A DNA stretch of 64,000 bases from Limonium bicolor (lineage: Eukaryota > Streptophyta > Magnoliopsida > Caryophyllales > Plumbaginaceae): assembly GCA_023374045.1 (NCBI GenBank), contig CM041777.1, positions 463,541,827 through 463,605,826 on the forward strand, given 5' to 3'. A model generated the notes under the pieces. It was not told where the DNA came from. It was given only the letters and a program-made list of their open reading frames with translations, and searched no databases. This document shows, one piece after another, positions 22,711 to 34,986 of this stretch. Within the stretch, counting starts at the first letter, position 1; each line of letters starts with the position of its first letter. A program made the position numbers and the translations under genes.

Positions 22711-22902
22711 ACACAGAGGAAGCACAAGGTACCTAAGCAATCACAAGAAGAACCAGCACTACAACTTAGTAATAGAAAATATAAACAAGGATAGGATATA
22801 ACAACAAAAACAAAAACACAATCAAAGAAAACAGAACACTAAACTTCAAACAAAAACAAAAACTAGAAATACCGGAACTAGGGAAATTGATGGAATCAAT
22901 TT

Positions 22903-22920
22903 CCCCCGGCAACGGCGCCA
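22903..22920 (-). other. Primer-binding site, Asp-tRNA type
   Basis: On the (-) strand TGGCGCCGTTGCCGGGGG follows the 5' LTR after a 6-base spacer. It is complementary to the CCA-ended 3' terminus expected for plant aspartate tRNA, the primer used by Athila/Calypso/Cyclops elements. It fixes the element's orientation. Confidence 0.9.
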
Positions 22921-22926
22921 AAAACT

Positions 22927-24334
22927 TGTTGGGCAAAAACTATATAACAAAGTATACAAGTATATGCAAGGAGTAGGCAAGTGCACCTAATCGGTGTAGT
23001 ACAACAAGTGTCGTATCCACAAGGAAATTGGTCCTAACTTCCTAGTCTCGGTATTTAGTAATTGCAATGAAAACAGTAAAATGGGGTTTAGCCGGTGGCA
23101 AGCTTGATTGTGTTGGTTGAGCAATTGCAAGAACAACAAATAAACTAAAGGTGATAATTTAATGGATTGGATGGAGAAGTACTTTGGGAATTTGGCAATC
23201 ACCCAAACTACCTAGATATGCTAGCAACTCTTCTTATGGCATAGTTGTCTTTCTAGAACAATAATAATAACTCTCTAAACCAAAGATGAGTTAATTCTTA
23301 CTTAGTTAATTTTAGCCTTCAAAATCAATTAGGACTAAACTCACTAAGTAGCACTAAGCAAGTTCTAGAACAAAGCTCCAAATTATGCTCACTAACTAGA
23401 AGCATAAATCAAGAGTTCTCTCTCAATTTGGTCACAAACCCTAACTCAAAACCAAATTGTAGATGGGGTTCACCACAAATGCACTCAAGAGATCAATTTG
23501 AGAACATTGAAAGATAATTGAGAGAGAAACAACTATATTAAGGCATAATAAAGATTCACAAGCAAAATCTAGGGTTTGGGTTCAAAGACCCATCCCAAAG
23601 CACAATGGGGTACTACTCAAGCATAGAGGAAAGAAAAACTAGAAAAGAGTAAGAAGAAGCCATTGTTGAAGCTTGGAAGCTTTGGAGAAGGTGAGTTCTT
23701 CCTTCTTCTCTTCTTCCTCTTCTTTCTCCTCTTTCTTCTCTTCTTTCACGTTCTTTCTCCTCTCTTTAGGGTTGAAATCGTGAGTGTTGGATAATGTCAA
23801 AGGAGTCCCCAGAATTAGCTTTTAAAAACGCAGATCTGGGCAGATTTTCAGTCCGTCCGACCCAGACTGGGTCGGACCCGTGGGTCGGACGGCCTCCGAA
23901 GAAGACAGCACGTGAGCAAAATTAAGTATGTCCGACCCATATCCGACCCAGGCTTCTGGGTCGGACGATTCCAGTAGTTTGGGCGTCTGAGAGACCAGGT
24001 TGTCCGACCCAGAGTGGGTCGGACCTGTGAGTCGGACATGCTCCAGAAAGTGGCTCTAACTTCCTCTGGGCCTAGAATCTTCATCGTGGCTCGGAATTGC
24101 TCCCCGTTTGCGGCATTGGAAAGCTTGCTGGATGAGGGATCCGATGATGCTTGCTACTAACTCAAAGGAAGCTCAAAAGTATGTTCAAAAAGAGCTTTTA
24201 CCTAATAAGAGATTAAACTCGATTAGTTAACTATTAATCACTAAAACACTCTATTAAGTGGTGAAACAAGTTATGCATCCAATAGAATAGAAGTAAATGA
24301 AGCTCTCAAAATAGCATTATTTCACCACTTATCA
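22927..24334 (-). mobile_element. Athila-type element, 5' LTR
   Basis: 1408 bp, TGATAAG...CCCAACA in the element's direction. Compared with the 3' LTR it has ACTAAC for ACTAATCC (2-bp indel near 23397), and GTGAGTC for GTGGGTC, ATGCTCC for ATGATCC and AAAAAGAG for AAAATGAG. No other difference was seen by eye. The element promoter should lie here. The palindromic CCGAC array at about 23856-24040 falls in the first third of the LTR, plausibly U3. Confidence 0.95.
23856..24040. repeat. Palindromic TCCGACCC/GGGTCGGA array in the 5' LTR
   Basis: Same array as in the 3' LTR (12594-12780). It lies about 290-480 bases inside the LTR start in the element's direction, a position compatible with U3 regulatory sequence. 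One GTGGGTCGG word is changed to GTGAGTCGG in this copy. Confidence 0.85.
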
Positions 24335-25234
24335 GTAAGTAGCAATGTATCATTAAGGTACCCCATATATGTAAACGAGTAGTGTAAGGAACACGAGAAG
24401 TAGTCGACTCCGTACGACAGTTAGCGATGCAAACTCACACCAGAACAACAAGTTACCGTGAACAATGGAGGAGAAAGAACTCAGCTAAACCAATGAGATT
24501 AAAAGAGTCAAAGAACTCATTCCAGGAGGAAACAGTTAAGAATTATGAAGTGCACGAAGCACAAATTAGTAAGTACAAACAGTTTATATGTCTTAAGATT
24601 TTCAAGGAAACTGTGAAGAGCAATAAACACTGAACAGTAAGTCATGATTACACAGGAATCTCAGACTGAGAGCCAGTTAGTAGGAAACAAATCAGACGCT
24701 GGAAGGCGTAATAAGAGTATGAACATCAGACCTCCAGAGAACTGGATAGACAAGCTATAACTCATTGAGACCGTGTATACATAAAGATACCACACATCCA
24801 TTAAGAGACCTTTATTCCTAAATTATAAGGATACAAGGAGCTGTAAAACATATTGAAGAGGATATGAAGGGCAAACAAAGCCCCAAGATTATCAGAGTCG
24901 CGTAGCAGAAGCTAGTGGACCGTATCTTAAAGGTTTGAAATACCTAACAAAAGAGAAGAAGGAAGGATGTGTCTCACATCTTCCAGTCGATTAAATATAC
25001 GACTTAGCTACCAAATACTTTGGAGCCTTAAAGACTACACTGAAACACAGTTGTAAGATTGATATGAACACCAATAAGAATCCTTGATACAGAGACTAAA
25101 CCACTACCATGGTGAAGACCCTCTGACCCAATCATCATGTGAGATAGACTACATGGGAGCTAGAATGCTCCATGACACCTAAACATCTTGAACCTATGTT
25201 CAAGGATGATATAATGTTGATTACGTGGGCGTAA
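24335..25234 (+). pseudogene. Decayed 3' end of pol of the (+) chromovirus-like element
   Basis: This resumes the host element after the Athila insertion. Most is unreadable. The last part (25112-25234) still reads as a chromodomain end: VKTL, a TGA where a Trp is expected, PNHHV, then TWELE and a tail ending ITWA plus TAA at 25232. Chromovirus integrases end in a chromodomain that recognises heterochromatin marks, and the WxNH...ATWELE words are diagnostic. The stop codons and frame changes show it is dead. Confidence 0.65.
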
Positions 25235-26266
25235 TCCATTTTAAGGGGGGTAGAGCGTACAACCGCTTAGCCCACATTTCGTGTATTGAGTACGTAACCT
25301 ACAGTGTGCATAGCACAATACGATTAGTTGTGATGTTTGATACGTATGTTATATAAACACATGTATTCATTCTTATGTGGTAGTGATTATTACGCACAAT
25401 TAAATGTGAATACTAGATGTATTAGAGGACGACCTCGTTAACTTCGGTGCGAGAATTCAGGAAAAGAGGAGTAGAAACTCCAGGGGAATTAAAATCCCTA
25501 TGATATGTATTGCTATGAGACCAAATATAGTAATGTTATGAGGTATGAATTTATATGAGAACAAATATGGTAATGTTATGAGGTATGAATCGGTATGAGA
25601 CCGATGTAGAACCTAGTAGGAATTAAATTCTCTTAGGAATTGCTGAGAGGTGAATTAAGAATGACTGATGGACTGAGTTCCATAATTTGGAGATGTATTG
25701 ATTTATGATTATGACTAGAAAGACTAAAAGATATAAAATGCTACATGAATAATTATTTGATTGTTTGAAGTTGACGTGGGAGGTAGAACTTGATCTTGGC
25801 CAGATCAAGGAAAACTGAACAAAAATTGGGGTGAAAGGATAGTTCAACACTGATGCTGATCACATCAGGGTCGGATGATTCCTGAAACTCCCTACAAGTG
25901 GTCACAATTAACCACGTTAAGAGTAGATGCAGTAGCATAAAGTGGAATTGGAGTTGACATGTATTTTCTGTATTACTCGCTCATGAACTCGAGGACATGA
26001 AAACCTTTGTCTCCGGACCGGTTACTTGAGGAGTATGCAGCAAGGAATATACAAAGAGTATTTTGATTACTAAAACATGCAAAGACATGTTGTGTGACAA
26101 GTGTGGTAAATATATATAAATATATATATATATATATACATATGGCAGACCTTGTGAGTCAGAATGTCTGTACAGATATTGAGTGATCTATATGATCTTT
26201 TTGTGTGAAGTTACCTGTGTGTTCTAAGAGATATAGATACATAGGAACTTTGGGGACAAAGTTCTT
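25235..26266 (+). other. Noncoding 3' internal region of the (+) chromovirus-like element
   Basis: No gene. It begins with AAGGGGGGTAGAGCG right after the pol remnant, a second purine tract similar to the one before the 3' LTR. It contains a near-duplicate pair (AATATAGTAATGTTATGAGGTATGAAT, about 25525 and 25565) and a TA microsatellite (about 26108-26140). Bases 25740-25870 are homologous in reverse to the flanks of the CACTA element (43490-43627 and 48273-48340) and show that element's empty target site. Confidence 0.7.
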
Positions 26267-26281
26267 TTAAGGGGGGTAGAT
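26267..26281 (+). other. Polypurine tract of the (+) chromovirus-like element
   Basis: TTAAGGGGGGTAGAT immediately precedes the 3' LTR start TGAAATACCCC at 26282. The matching tract of the (-) strand element at 41627 has the same GGGGGGTAGA core. Confidence 0.9.
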
Positions 26282-28532
26282 TGAAATACCCCAAACCTTA
26301 ATATATTAATGAACTATCTAATTAGGAGCCATAGCGTATACACACAAATTAAGTATACAAGTCCACACAAAAACCGGTAGTAAACTGACGAAAGTCAAAG
26401 AGAAACCACTAAACGACTTGGTTTAAATTGGAATTAGCAACATGCTATTTCATGAACAAAGTTTCTAAAGGTTGTAAATATATTAAGGAAACATTTAAAC
26501 TAGCCAAAACAAATTGCATAATCAATGTGAACCGGGAAGCACATAAAATTTTAAGGCATTTTTGGCCTTGTAACATACCTATAACATGGTACAAGTCATT
26601 ATGAACGAATTTAATTCAACAAATGTTACATAATATAAGAAGAAAAAAAAAAAAATCAGATCAAAAGAGCCATATGCTGGCCGACATGGGGGGGGGGGGG
26701 GGGGGGCTCACCAAGTTCAAAATGATTTTATTTTTCTACTATTACACCTACTCAAGACTTCCTTGCATTGCCTTATTATCTTGTCCCCTTAGTGAATGAT
26801 TAACCATACTCTTACCTATCAAATGAGAGCTTCTAAATTCGGAACTCATCCTCTCTTTGAAGGAAGAACACAAAACAAAGCCAAAGTTCTTAGTTTTGAA
26901 CCTTAAAGAACACCCTTCCTTGTAGGAATCATAACTTTCTCGTCCTAGATCCAAATCACAAGCTTGATAGCTCGTTGGAATCCTCTCTTCAAGAGCTTTA
27001 CAACCATAGCTCATGAGCCCCCATATTCTCAGGAAAAACCACTAAGAAGTGCCTTTGATTCTCGAGGTAAAACATTGCCTTCTTGAAAACTTCTTATTCT
27101 TTGGTTTTTGTTACAGCCGATTGGCATGGGATACTAACCCATCTTATTCTTCATCTTATTGTATAATTTGTGGGGACAATTCCTTTAGCAAATTGCTGGT
27201 GAAATTTCTAAGGAAATCAAGCTTAAATATTAAGCTAATGGTTAATATACAAGGTAAATCCTACAACTACCTATTTCAAGGTTCTAAATATAGATCTATA
27301 TATGATCTAATATATTGTGTACCTTGTTTATTATGGCCGATTTTGTTAGGTGTTAGATTTAATTTTTAACACCTAAAATGTTAATATTTTGTAAATCTAA
27401 AATTAGATTTATACTCCTTATGATATAAGCTACAATATAAGCTATCATAATATACAAGAAAAATTCATATACTATGAATTTCAATATGGCCGAAAATTAA
27501 GGGGTTATTAATGAGTTAGAAAAAATTATCTAACTTAGTTAAATTAAAGGAATTAGTATAATTAAGGGTAATATGTAAAATTTGAGGAGTTTTGGTTACA
27601 TAATATTAAGACCGAAAATATATATGAGTTATATGTATTTTTGAGAGTTTAAGTGATGAGAAAATAATTGTAGAATTAAGTTTACAATTTATAAAGAGTT
27701 TATAAGTGTTATAAGGAATTTATAAGGTTTTTGGTATATTTAAGGATAATAAAGGATGGTATATATATACTATAACATTAGATAATTAAATCTGGTGATT
27801 TAGAGATGTTTAAAATGATTTTGATGTTCAAAAATCTGTAGGAAAATTAGTTACGAAAATTAAAAATTAATTGGAGTTAAATTGGTTAATAAATGAGTTA
27901 GGATAAAAGAAAAGACCACAAGGGTAAAATGGTAATTTCCCTGGTCAAACGTGGTCAAACTTGGTCAATGACAGTTTATGAAATGTTTAGAGGAGCTAGA
28001 ATAAGATTTGTAGCAAAAGATTAGACATTAAAAGGATAAAGGAATAAAAAGTTAAGTTAAATTAACTTTAGGGGTAATATTGTAAATTATGGAAAGTTAG
28101 GGGGTTTGACCATAAAAGACTGGTCAAACTTGGGTATATTTTTGTAATTGACCAAAAGTATAAAAGAAATTAATTAAGTAAGACTTCGGAGGAAATTAGA
28201 AATAAAAATAACAAGTTTAGAACTTATTAAGAGTAAAAAAGAGATTAAAAGAAAACTATGGGTAAGTAATATAAATAACACATTTATATGTGTTTAAGAA
28301 GGTTAAGGAAATTAAATAAAGAATTTGGAAACAAGTTGTAAAAGAAACAGAGTTAAGACGGGTTTAAACGAGACCCGTATATAAATTAAGGTATACAAGG
28401 GGTATACCCGTAATTTAATAAGTATAGGAGAAATCAATACTTCAAGTATTTTAATGAAAATACAAGATATTGGAAAAAGAAATAAATACGTATGATACGG
28501 AGTATCATACGGGCATATACGAAAACTTTTAG

Positions 28533-31500
28533 TGTAACACCCCATCCAACAACAAACACACTTAACAACAAACTGCAGCGGAAAACAAACTTCAACACAT
28601 TACTTAACTTCTTGGTGTTACACGCCGTTAACCACCCACGTGGCTAACAAGGCTAATACATATACATTGTACCGGTCTGATGGGCTAAATTCCTGAGCGA
28701 CTACACATTACTATCCCTTTCCATTAACAACAACAACAACATACACCTTTCAACTGTACCGAGTATTCACAAACTGATGCCGATAACAATCTCGGTCTTA
28801 CTACACCTACTGTACATGTACAACTTAAAAGATTACCCATGTACAACGACTACCCCGTCCTACTCTCGAACGGCTTCCTGCTCTTTGTACCTGAAATAGG
28901 AAAAGAAGAGAAAGGGTGGCCCCCAAGGGGCTCAGCACCTTTGCTGGTATGGTAATCCCGCAGCCCACATGCTACCGGGCCACGCACAACTAATTGTCGT
29001 CTTAGCATGCGGTTGATTATATTTAAATCATGCATGTAACAGTAAACACACATCACATAACATTTCGCCTCAATGGGCTCAACAAACGGATAATATATCC
29101 TTACTTAATAAGTCACTCTTGGTATTCATTATCCCTAGAGTGTTCCTCCTCTAATGGAGCTACTTCCTTAATAGACGACACTTACCCTTAAATCGGGTTA
29201 TCCTTAAACGTCTCTTATCACAAACTGGGAATCATATCCATGATCCACACACTCCACATTATACAACCTACAACATACACTACATACAACACTTAACAAC
29301 ACTTTGCACGTTTCCACGTGCACAACATAATACCGCAATAGATATTGCATACAAAAAAATACATAACATAACGGGAGTGGTTCTCTTAGGAACCAACCCA
29401 AACATTGTTATACACTGGTGAGCCTAGAGAATGTTGCCAGTCTCATGATAAGCTCGTTACACAATAACAACAACACTCATTACGTCCTAATAGTTGGACG
29501 AATAACTTAAGTTAAGGCGGTTCGGGTTTGGAGGCCCGAACACCCACACAAACACATGTTCCCCCTAAACCGATCATAAGTCAGAATAGCTAAGCTTTGG
29601 AGTAAGCTAATGGGAGATCATAACCCGTGAGGGAAACAACCATAACAAAGAGAAGGGTAAGGCTAGGAAGGATACCCTCTCCCAAACAACGCGCGACCGG
29701 CCAAACCGGATTCCTCACCACTGTTAGTACATACTTACTTTAGATATTAGTTAGAACCCCACTATGGAGTCTATCATGACTACACACCATACAGTATTAC
29801 AACTGGGTTACACAAGGGAGATCCCTACTTCACTTACACATATCACACAATTAACACACGCATAGCCGTGGTTAGTACGTCCATGGTACGGGTCGTTTAC
29901 TCCGAATACCGAACTCTCATGTGATCCTAGACTCAGTTAACTAAGGTTAACACTTCCGGGGTTAAATGGTATCGGATTTGTACACGCCACATAAATGAAT
30001 TACTGTAAACTCATTACATGTTTAATCTTACAACGTGGCAAACATACAGAGAAAAACACATTGGCATACAAGCCGGTGTAATCCGGTAGGACACAGGTTG
30101 CAAGAAAAACCATACCTGTCACCGGAGTCCACTTTACCACGTCCACTTATGTTCCTCGAGCGATTCTCGAACAACTGTTAACATCACATGGTTTTTATTA
30201 ACATCGGGGTTTGCTTGATTATTTAATGTCTAATGCTTAACCCCGTTAACTTTGTTACATAACTTTACATTTTAACTTGTTTTACTTTTACATTTGATAC
30301 AACTTTTCACCCACTTAATTGCCATTTAAAACTCACCTAACATGTCCTTAACAACCTTATAACATCATTACCTATCAATCCCCATCATTACATATCAATA
30401 ACCTTAACAACATTTTTGGTCCGACCGGACTTGCCGACCGGACTTACCCAAGTCGGTCGATTCCAGAACACATTTCCGTCAAAATTTTTCTACTCCGACC
30501 GGACTTGTAAGTCCGGTCCTATGTCCGGTCCATTCCAGAAACTAATTCCTACAGGGTAAACTGGGCCCGACCGAACTTGCAAGTCCGGTCGCAAGTCCGG
30601 TCTGCCCCAGATCTTTGTTTTCCTTTTTACATTCAACTCCAAACTTCACCCCATATATCCTAGTATACCCTAACCTCATTTAGGCACTTCAAACACACCT
30701 TTATCCATGTGCTAAACTCTTTAAATCACCCACCAAACCATTTTATCATTCACAAACTTCTTACAAAATTCCTAGCACTTGGAATGTTTTCTCCTTAAGA
30801 TTTCTAGGTGGTATTTCACCTATAATGACCACCACACTAAAATGCTTCTTCACCTTCATAACATCATCTCCCAAGCATCTCCTCTTACTAACCAAATCCT
30901 CTTTTCACAACTTCTTGAATTCCTTTCTCAAAACCTTACCTAAACATCATTTCTTCCTTGTACATCAACATTCCTAAACCTTAAACAAACTCCTCCAAGA
31001 CTTAAATACATCCTCAAAACACACATTGAATTCCTAGAACTTCCAAGATAACACCTAAATCCTTGCATCACTCTAAATCACCTTAACACATGTTTTCTTC
31101 TCAAGTAAACATTTATTCACCTTTAACACTTCCTAGTTCACCAAAACTCACTTAAAACACTTAGAACTTCTTACACATTTCCCAAATTTGGCCATAGCTT
31201 CTCTTGTATATACTCACATCCAAACACTTAGGTTTTTACCTTATTTCATTCAAGAATACCTAAAATCCAAGAACATTTTTACACAAACTTCACACATTAA
31301 GCACTACATCACAATATAGTGCATAACTTAAATTGCTTGGCACTTAGGCCCTTAAATAACATGGCTCTTAGGCCCTTAAATTGCATAACCTTAAACACTG
31401 AATTTCCCACATAAATAATGCCTTTGACCTGCAAATACATACACCAATACATATGTTCTTTTACTAGTCTCCTTGAGAACACTTTACTAGGTCATTCACC

Positions 31501-33048
31501 ATTTGCTCTTTAGGTAGTTTTAACAAGCATTATAAGCTTATTTCTCCTAAGGCATTAAACCACATTAAGATAGCATATTTACCTCTTTTCCTCCCAAATC
31601 TCTTTCTTGTTTCCTTACAAAACCGGTAAGGCATTTGGTTCCTTGCCAACTACTAAACATTATACAAACAACATAATGAGTATTCAAGCTTTAAGCTCCA
31701 TCTCATTGTAAACCCTAGGTTTACATTATTTCAAAACATTAATGTAGTTGTTTTACCTTAATCTTTGAAGGGTGTTTGAATATCTATGAAGAGAGGACTC
31801 CACCTAGTCCTTGAAAGATTCAAATGGAGCTAGAACAAAGCAACACAAGGAGCTCCATCAATGAATATTTTCGGTCAGACACAAAACATGGAGGAAACTT
31901 GATTTTTCTTTGAGATTCCTTACCTAGGAGCAAAGGAGATCAATAATATGTGGAAGGACAAGCTCAAGCTCCATCAATGGTGGAACTCCATGGCACCGAA
32001 ATGGTGATCTTGAAATTTTGAGAAGATAGGAATGAAGAGCTTGATGAGAGGAAGAGAATGGTGGTGTTTGTTTTTGATTTGGTTAAGTGAGCTAGGTTTT
32101 ACAAGAGTTCAAAGGTGGACTTCCATGGTGGTGGTGCTGTATGAACGTGATAGAACAGCAAGAAGAGAGGTTGAAGAGAGTGGAGCCGGTGTGAAATGAA
32201 GAAAGGAATGAGAGAAATGAGATAAGTTTGCTTTTTAGAAGATATTTGTACTTAAAAAGCAAATAGTAACTATATTAGTCATCTTTATTTCTTTAACAAG
32301 TTAACAAGTGAGTGGTGAGTCACCACACCTTAAAAACCGCCCCCCCCCTTTATTACATAAGGGTATTATAGTCTTTGTTGGTCCATTTAATTACTTGTAA
32401 CATTATATGTTACAAACTAGCTTATAAAAATCACTATTCACTAAAACAAGGCACATAGAAGTGAAATTTTTGATTTCCCATTGATATAGCCACCCAAATG
32501 TGATACTATATAGTACACATGTTAATTAAAGAGTAATGATGGACATTTAGCCATTCAAAACTCATTTACAAGACAATTTTTCAAAAACGTGCTTTAAGAC
32601 TCCTTAAAGCACATTTTGTGTTTTAACTTGTTTTCAAGCTTGGTTTTCTTTGGTAATTGATTTAATATGTTCATTAACATATTTCTAAGGTATAGGTATG
32701 ACCATTAGGTCTTATACACATTTATCCCAAGCTTAGAGCACATTTTTGCTCATATTGACTTTAAGGTATTTTCTTGTGTTTTATTTGGTTTAACTGTCCA
32801 CCAAAGTTTCCTAAGGACTTATTTAGCCTTATTAAATCATAATTAAATGTTATCAAGTCTTGGTAGGCTCTTTGGGTCCTAACCAAGTTCACTCATAGCT
32901 TAGAGCATGTTTTTGCTCAAACTGTGTCTTAATGCTTTATTGCATTTATTATGGTCTAAATTGTTCACTGATGTTACTAAGGCACTTTTTAGCCTTTACA
33001 TACCATAGTTTGATATTTAAACCACATATCAAGGTTTGGGGTATTTCA
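28533..33048 (-). mobile_element. Solo LTR (4516 bp) of a related chromovirus family
   Basis: It reads TGTAACACCCC...GGGGTATTTCA on the (+) strand, i.e. TGAAATACCCC...GGGGTGTTACA in its own direction, and has neither a primer site nor a polypurine tract at its ends. The 5' LTR copy at about 6660 shows the uninterrupted target TTTTAGTGTATATG, whereas here the flanks are CTTTTAG and GTGTATATG. Only a single G is duplicated, not the expected 5 bases. No coding sequence is seen. An array of CCGACCGGACTT palindromes lies at 30418-30605. The simplest origin is LTR-LTR recombination of a full element. Confidence 0.85.
30418..30605. repeat. Palindromic CCGACC / ATTCCAGAA array in the solo LTR
   Basis: Three units of inverted CCGACCGGACTT / AAGTCCGGTC words. 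Two are followed directly by (G/C)ATTCCAGAA (30460-30468 and 30532-30540) and the first by a spacer with AAAATTTTT. The plan is the same as in the Athila array at 17091-17343, although the two element families are otherwise unrelated. Confidence 0.8.
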
Positions 33049-33445
33049 GTGTATATGAATAGTACTGATATACGTGAATAGTATACGTATACATGAATAG
33101 TAAATACATATACATGAATAGTAAATACGTATACATGAATAGTAACTACATATACATGAATAGTAACTACGTATATATGAATAGTCAAGTACAAGACGTA
33201 TATGTGAATAGTAAAATACGTATATGTGAATAGTAAATACGTATACGTGAATAGTAAAATATGTATATGTGAATAGTAAATACGTATACATGAATAGTAA
33301 AATACGTATACGTAAATAGTAGAATATGGTGAATAGTAAACTGCGAGGCCGTATAAATGAATAGTAGAATACGAGGCCATATAAATGAATAGTAGAATAC
33401 GAGACCGTATAAATGAATAGTGAAATACGGATGAATAGTGAAAAA
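33049..33445 (+). repeat. GAATAGTA minisatellite in the 3' LTR
   Basis: Counterpart of 6661-7045: degenerate 20-23 base units around TACGTGAATAGTAAATACGTA, then the GAGGCC(G/A)TATAAATGAATAGTAG variants. Unit order is largely preserved between the two LTRs. Confidence 0.9.
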
Positions 33446-34986
33446 TACGAAAAATCTAATACAAGGTCCGTATGAGTCTAAAGTTGCTAACTGTGCAACT
33501 AAATAACTGCTAACGACGTTAGTGTGTTAATGAATTGGAATTGAGCTCGAAAACGCTCCTAAATGAACGAACCCGTTTAACGGTATACTATTATACCCGG
33601 GTTAACCTAAGAAGAGGTTTAAGTTGAAAGAGAACCAAATTAGTTCTAAGACACAGGGTACTAATACTAGTTCTGGTTACAGATCTAGATAAGTCAGAGG
33701 CGTTCGGCGGATTGGGCGAACGTGGGATTAAGAGCTAGCCAGTCTCCGGTGTACGGTATGGGATTCTTGTAGCTTGTTTGCTAACGAGGTCTACCTCGGT
33801 TTGTGTGCTATGTGTTATTGTGATATGACCAAACAGGATTAAGTAGGAAACCGATTTATTGTATTGTTATTGTGCGTACTTTGCACACTAACACGACTTG
33901 ATTCAGAACTTGTTCATTAACTATGTTTAATAACAATTGTATAAGGTTACAAATGTTCCCTATTGTTAGTTGGTTAATACCGAGAGAGGTTTAACTAACC
34001 AATTGTCAAAGAGACTTCAGCTAACTGGAACTTAGGGAGAGAGGAATCCGGGACTGACTCCGGTCATGCATGTTCAGGTTAGGAGGTCGGCATCTGTATC
34101 AGATCTGTCTTCCGCCTAGGGTCGACAAACTGACCCGACCAGCTCGAGTGAACAGTTCGAGGTGGGAGGCAAATTCAGGAGGCGCAGGAGGGTCAAGCCT
34201 ACACCCCTCATAATTTAAGAATTAATGTTTATTAACCCAATGGAGCTAATAACTCATTGGATAAAGTTACCATGACCCGACAAAAATAATCAATTCAGTT
34301 AGAGAACAACCAATTCTAGTAGGAGAATGGTTGACACTTATAAGGTATGGTCAAACACGAGAACTAAACAATTCTCAAGCCTCAGGAGTTAGCAATCTAA
34401 CTTACATCATTAAAGGGCGTCCATTACGACGTTCAATTTATTTGAGCTGTGAATGTTTCACATAAATGTGTTGTTTGTTACCGTACTTCTTATTATTATT
34501 TGTATGAATAAACAATTGCATGTATTCGACAAAGTAGTCGTGTGTAACCCGGCTAGCTTGTGGGCTGCACGTTTTCTGTACCAGCCATGTGCTGAGCCCC
34601 TTGGGGCCTGTGATTTAAACTTTGCAGGTAGGTAGCGGACTAAGACTCAACCTGAGAGTAGGAGTGGGTAGTGTACTTCAGGTTGCTTTTACATTTGTTA
34701 CACGAGTTGTGCATGTACACTCGTTTAGTAGATTGATGAGATGTTAGTATGATGTATTAGGATATGAGATACTCGATATAAGTTGTGGTTTATGATTTGT
34801 AATGTTTTAGATGCTCGAGTAATTATCCGGTTAGTCAGACCGTGAATTGTAAAGAGAATACGCCTAGTTAGTCACGTGGGTGACTAACGGCGGTAACACC
34901 AATTTAGTAGAACTTTTCCGCTGCGTTGTTAATGTACGAGATGGACTTAGGGAAACAATCATTGTATTTGGAGATGGGGTGTTACA

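Larger units (their letters stand above)
11665..24334 (-). mobile_element. Athila-type Ty3/gypsy LTR retrotransposon, complete length
   Basis: A 12.67 kb element on the (-) strand. It has two LTRs of 1410 and 1408 bp starting TGATAAGTGG and ending CCCAACA (in the - direction). An Asp-tRNA-type primer site lies at 22903-22920, then gag, aspartic protease, RT, RNase H and integrase, then an ORF in the env position, then a polypurine tract. Domain order, primer type and the extra 3' ORF are typical of the Athila lineage. It is inserted in the decayed internal region of a (+) strand chromovirus-like element. I see no matching 5-bp target duplication: GCATT or AAACT on the left, GTAAG on the right. 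Pol is broken by several frameshifts, so this copy is probably non-autonomous. Confidence 0.9.
26282..34986 (+). mobile_element. 3' LTR of the (+) chromovirus-like element, split by a nested solo LTR
   Basis: It starts TGAAATACCCC at 26282 and ends GGGGTGTTACA at 34986. Removing the nested LTR at 28533-33048 leaves 4189 bp. It matches the 5' LTR throughout (poly-G tract at 26688-26706, minisatellite at 33049, the AGTTGCTAACTGTGC and GGTAACACCAATTTAG segments) but lacks the 2 kb duplication. The right flank (AGGTC...) has no partner in the window because the element's left end lies outside. Confidence 0.88.
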
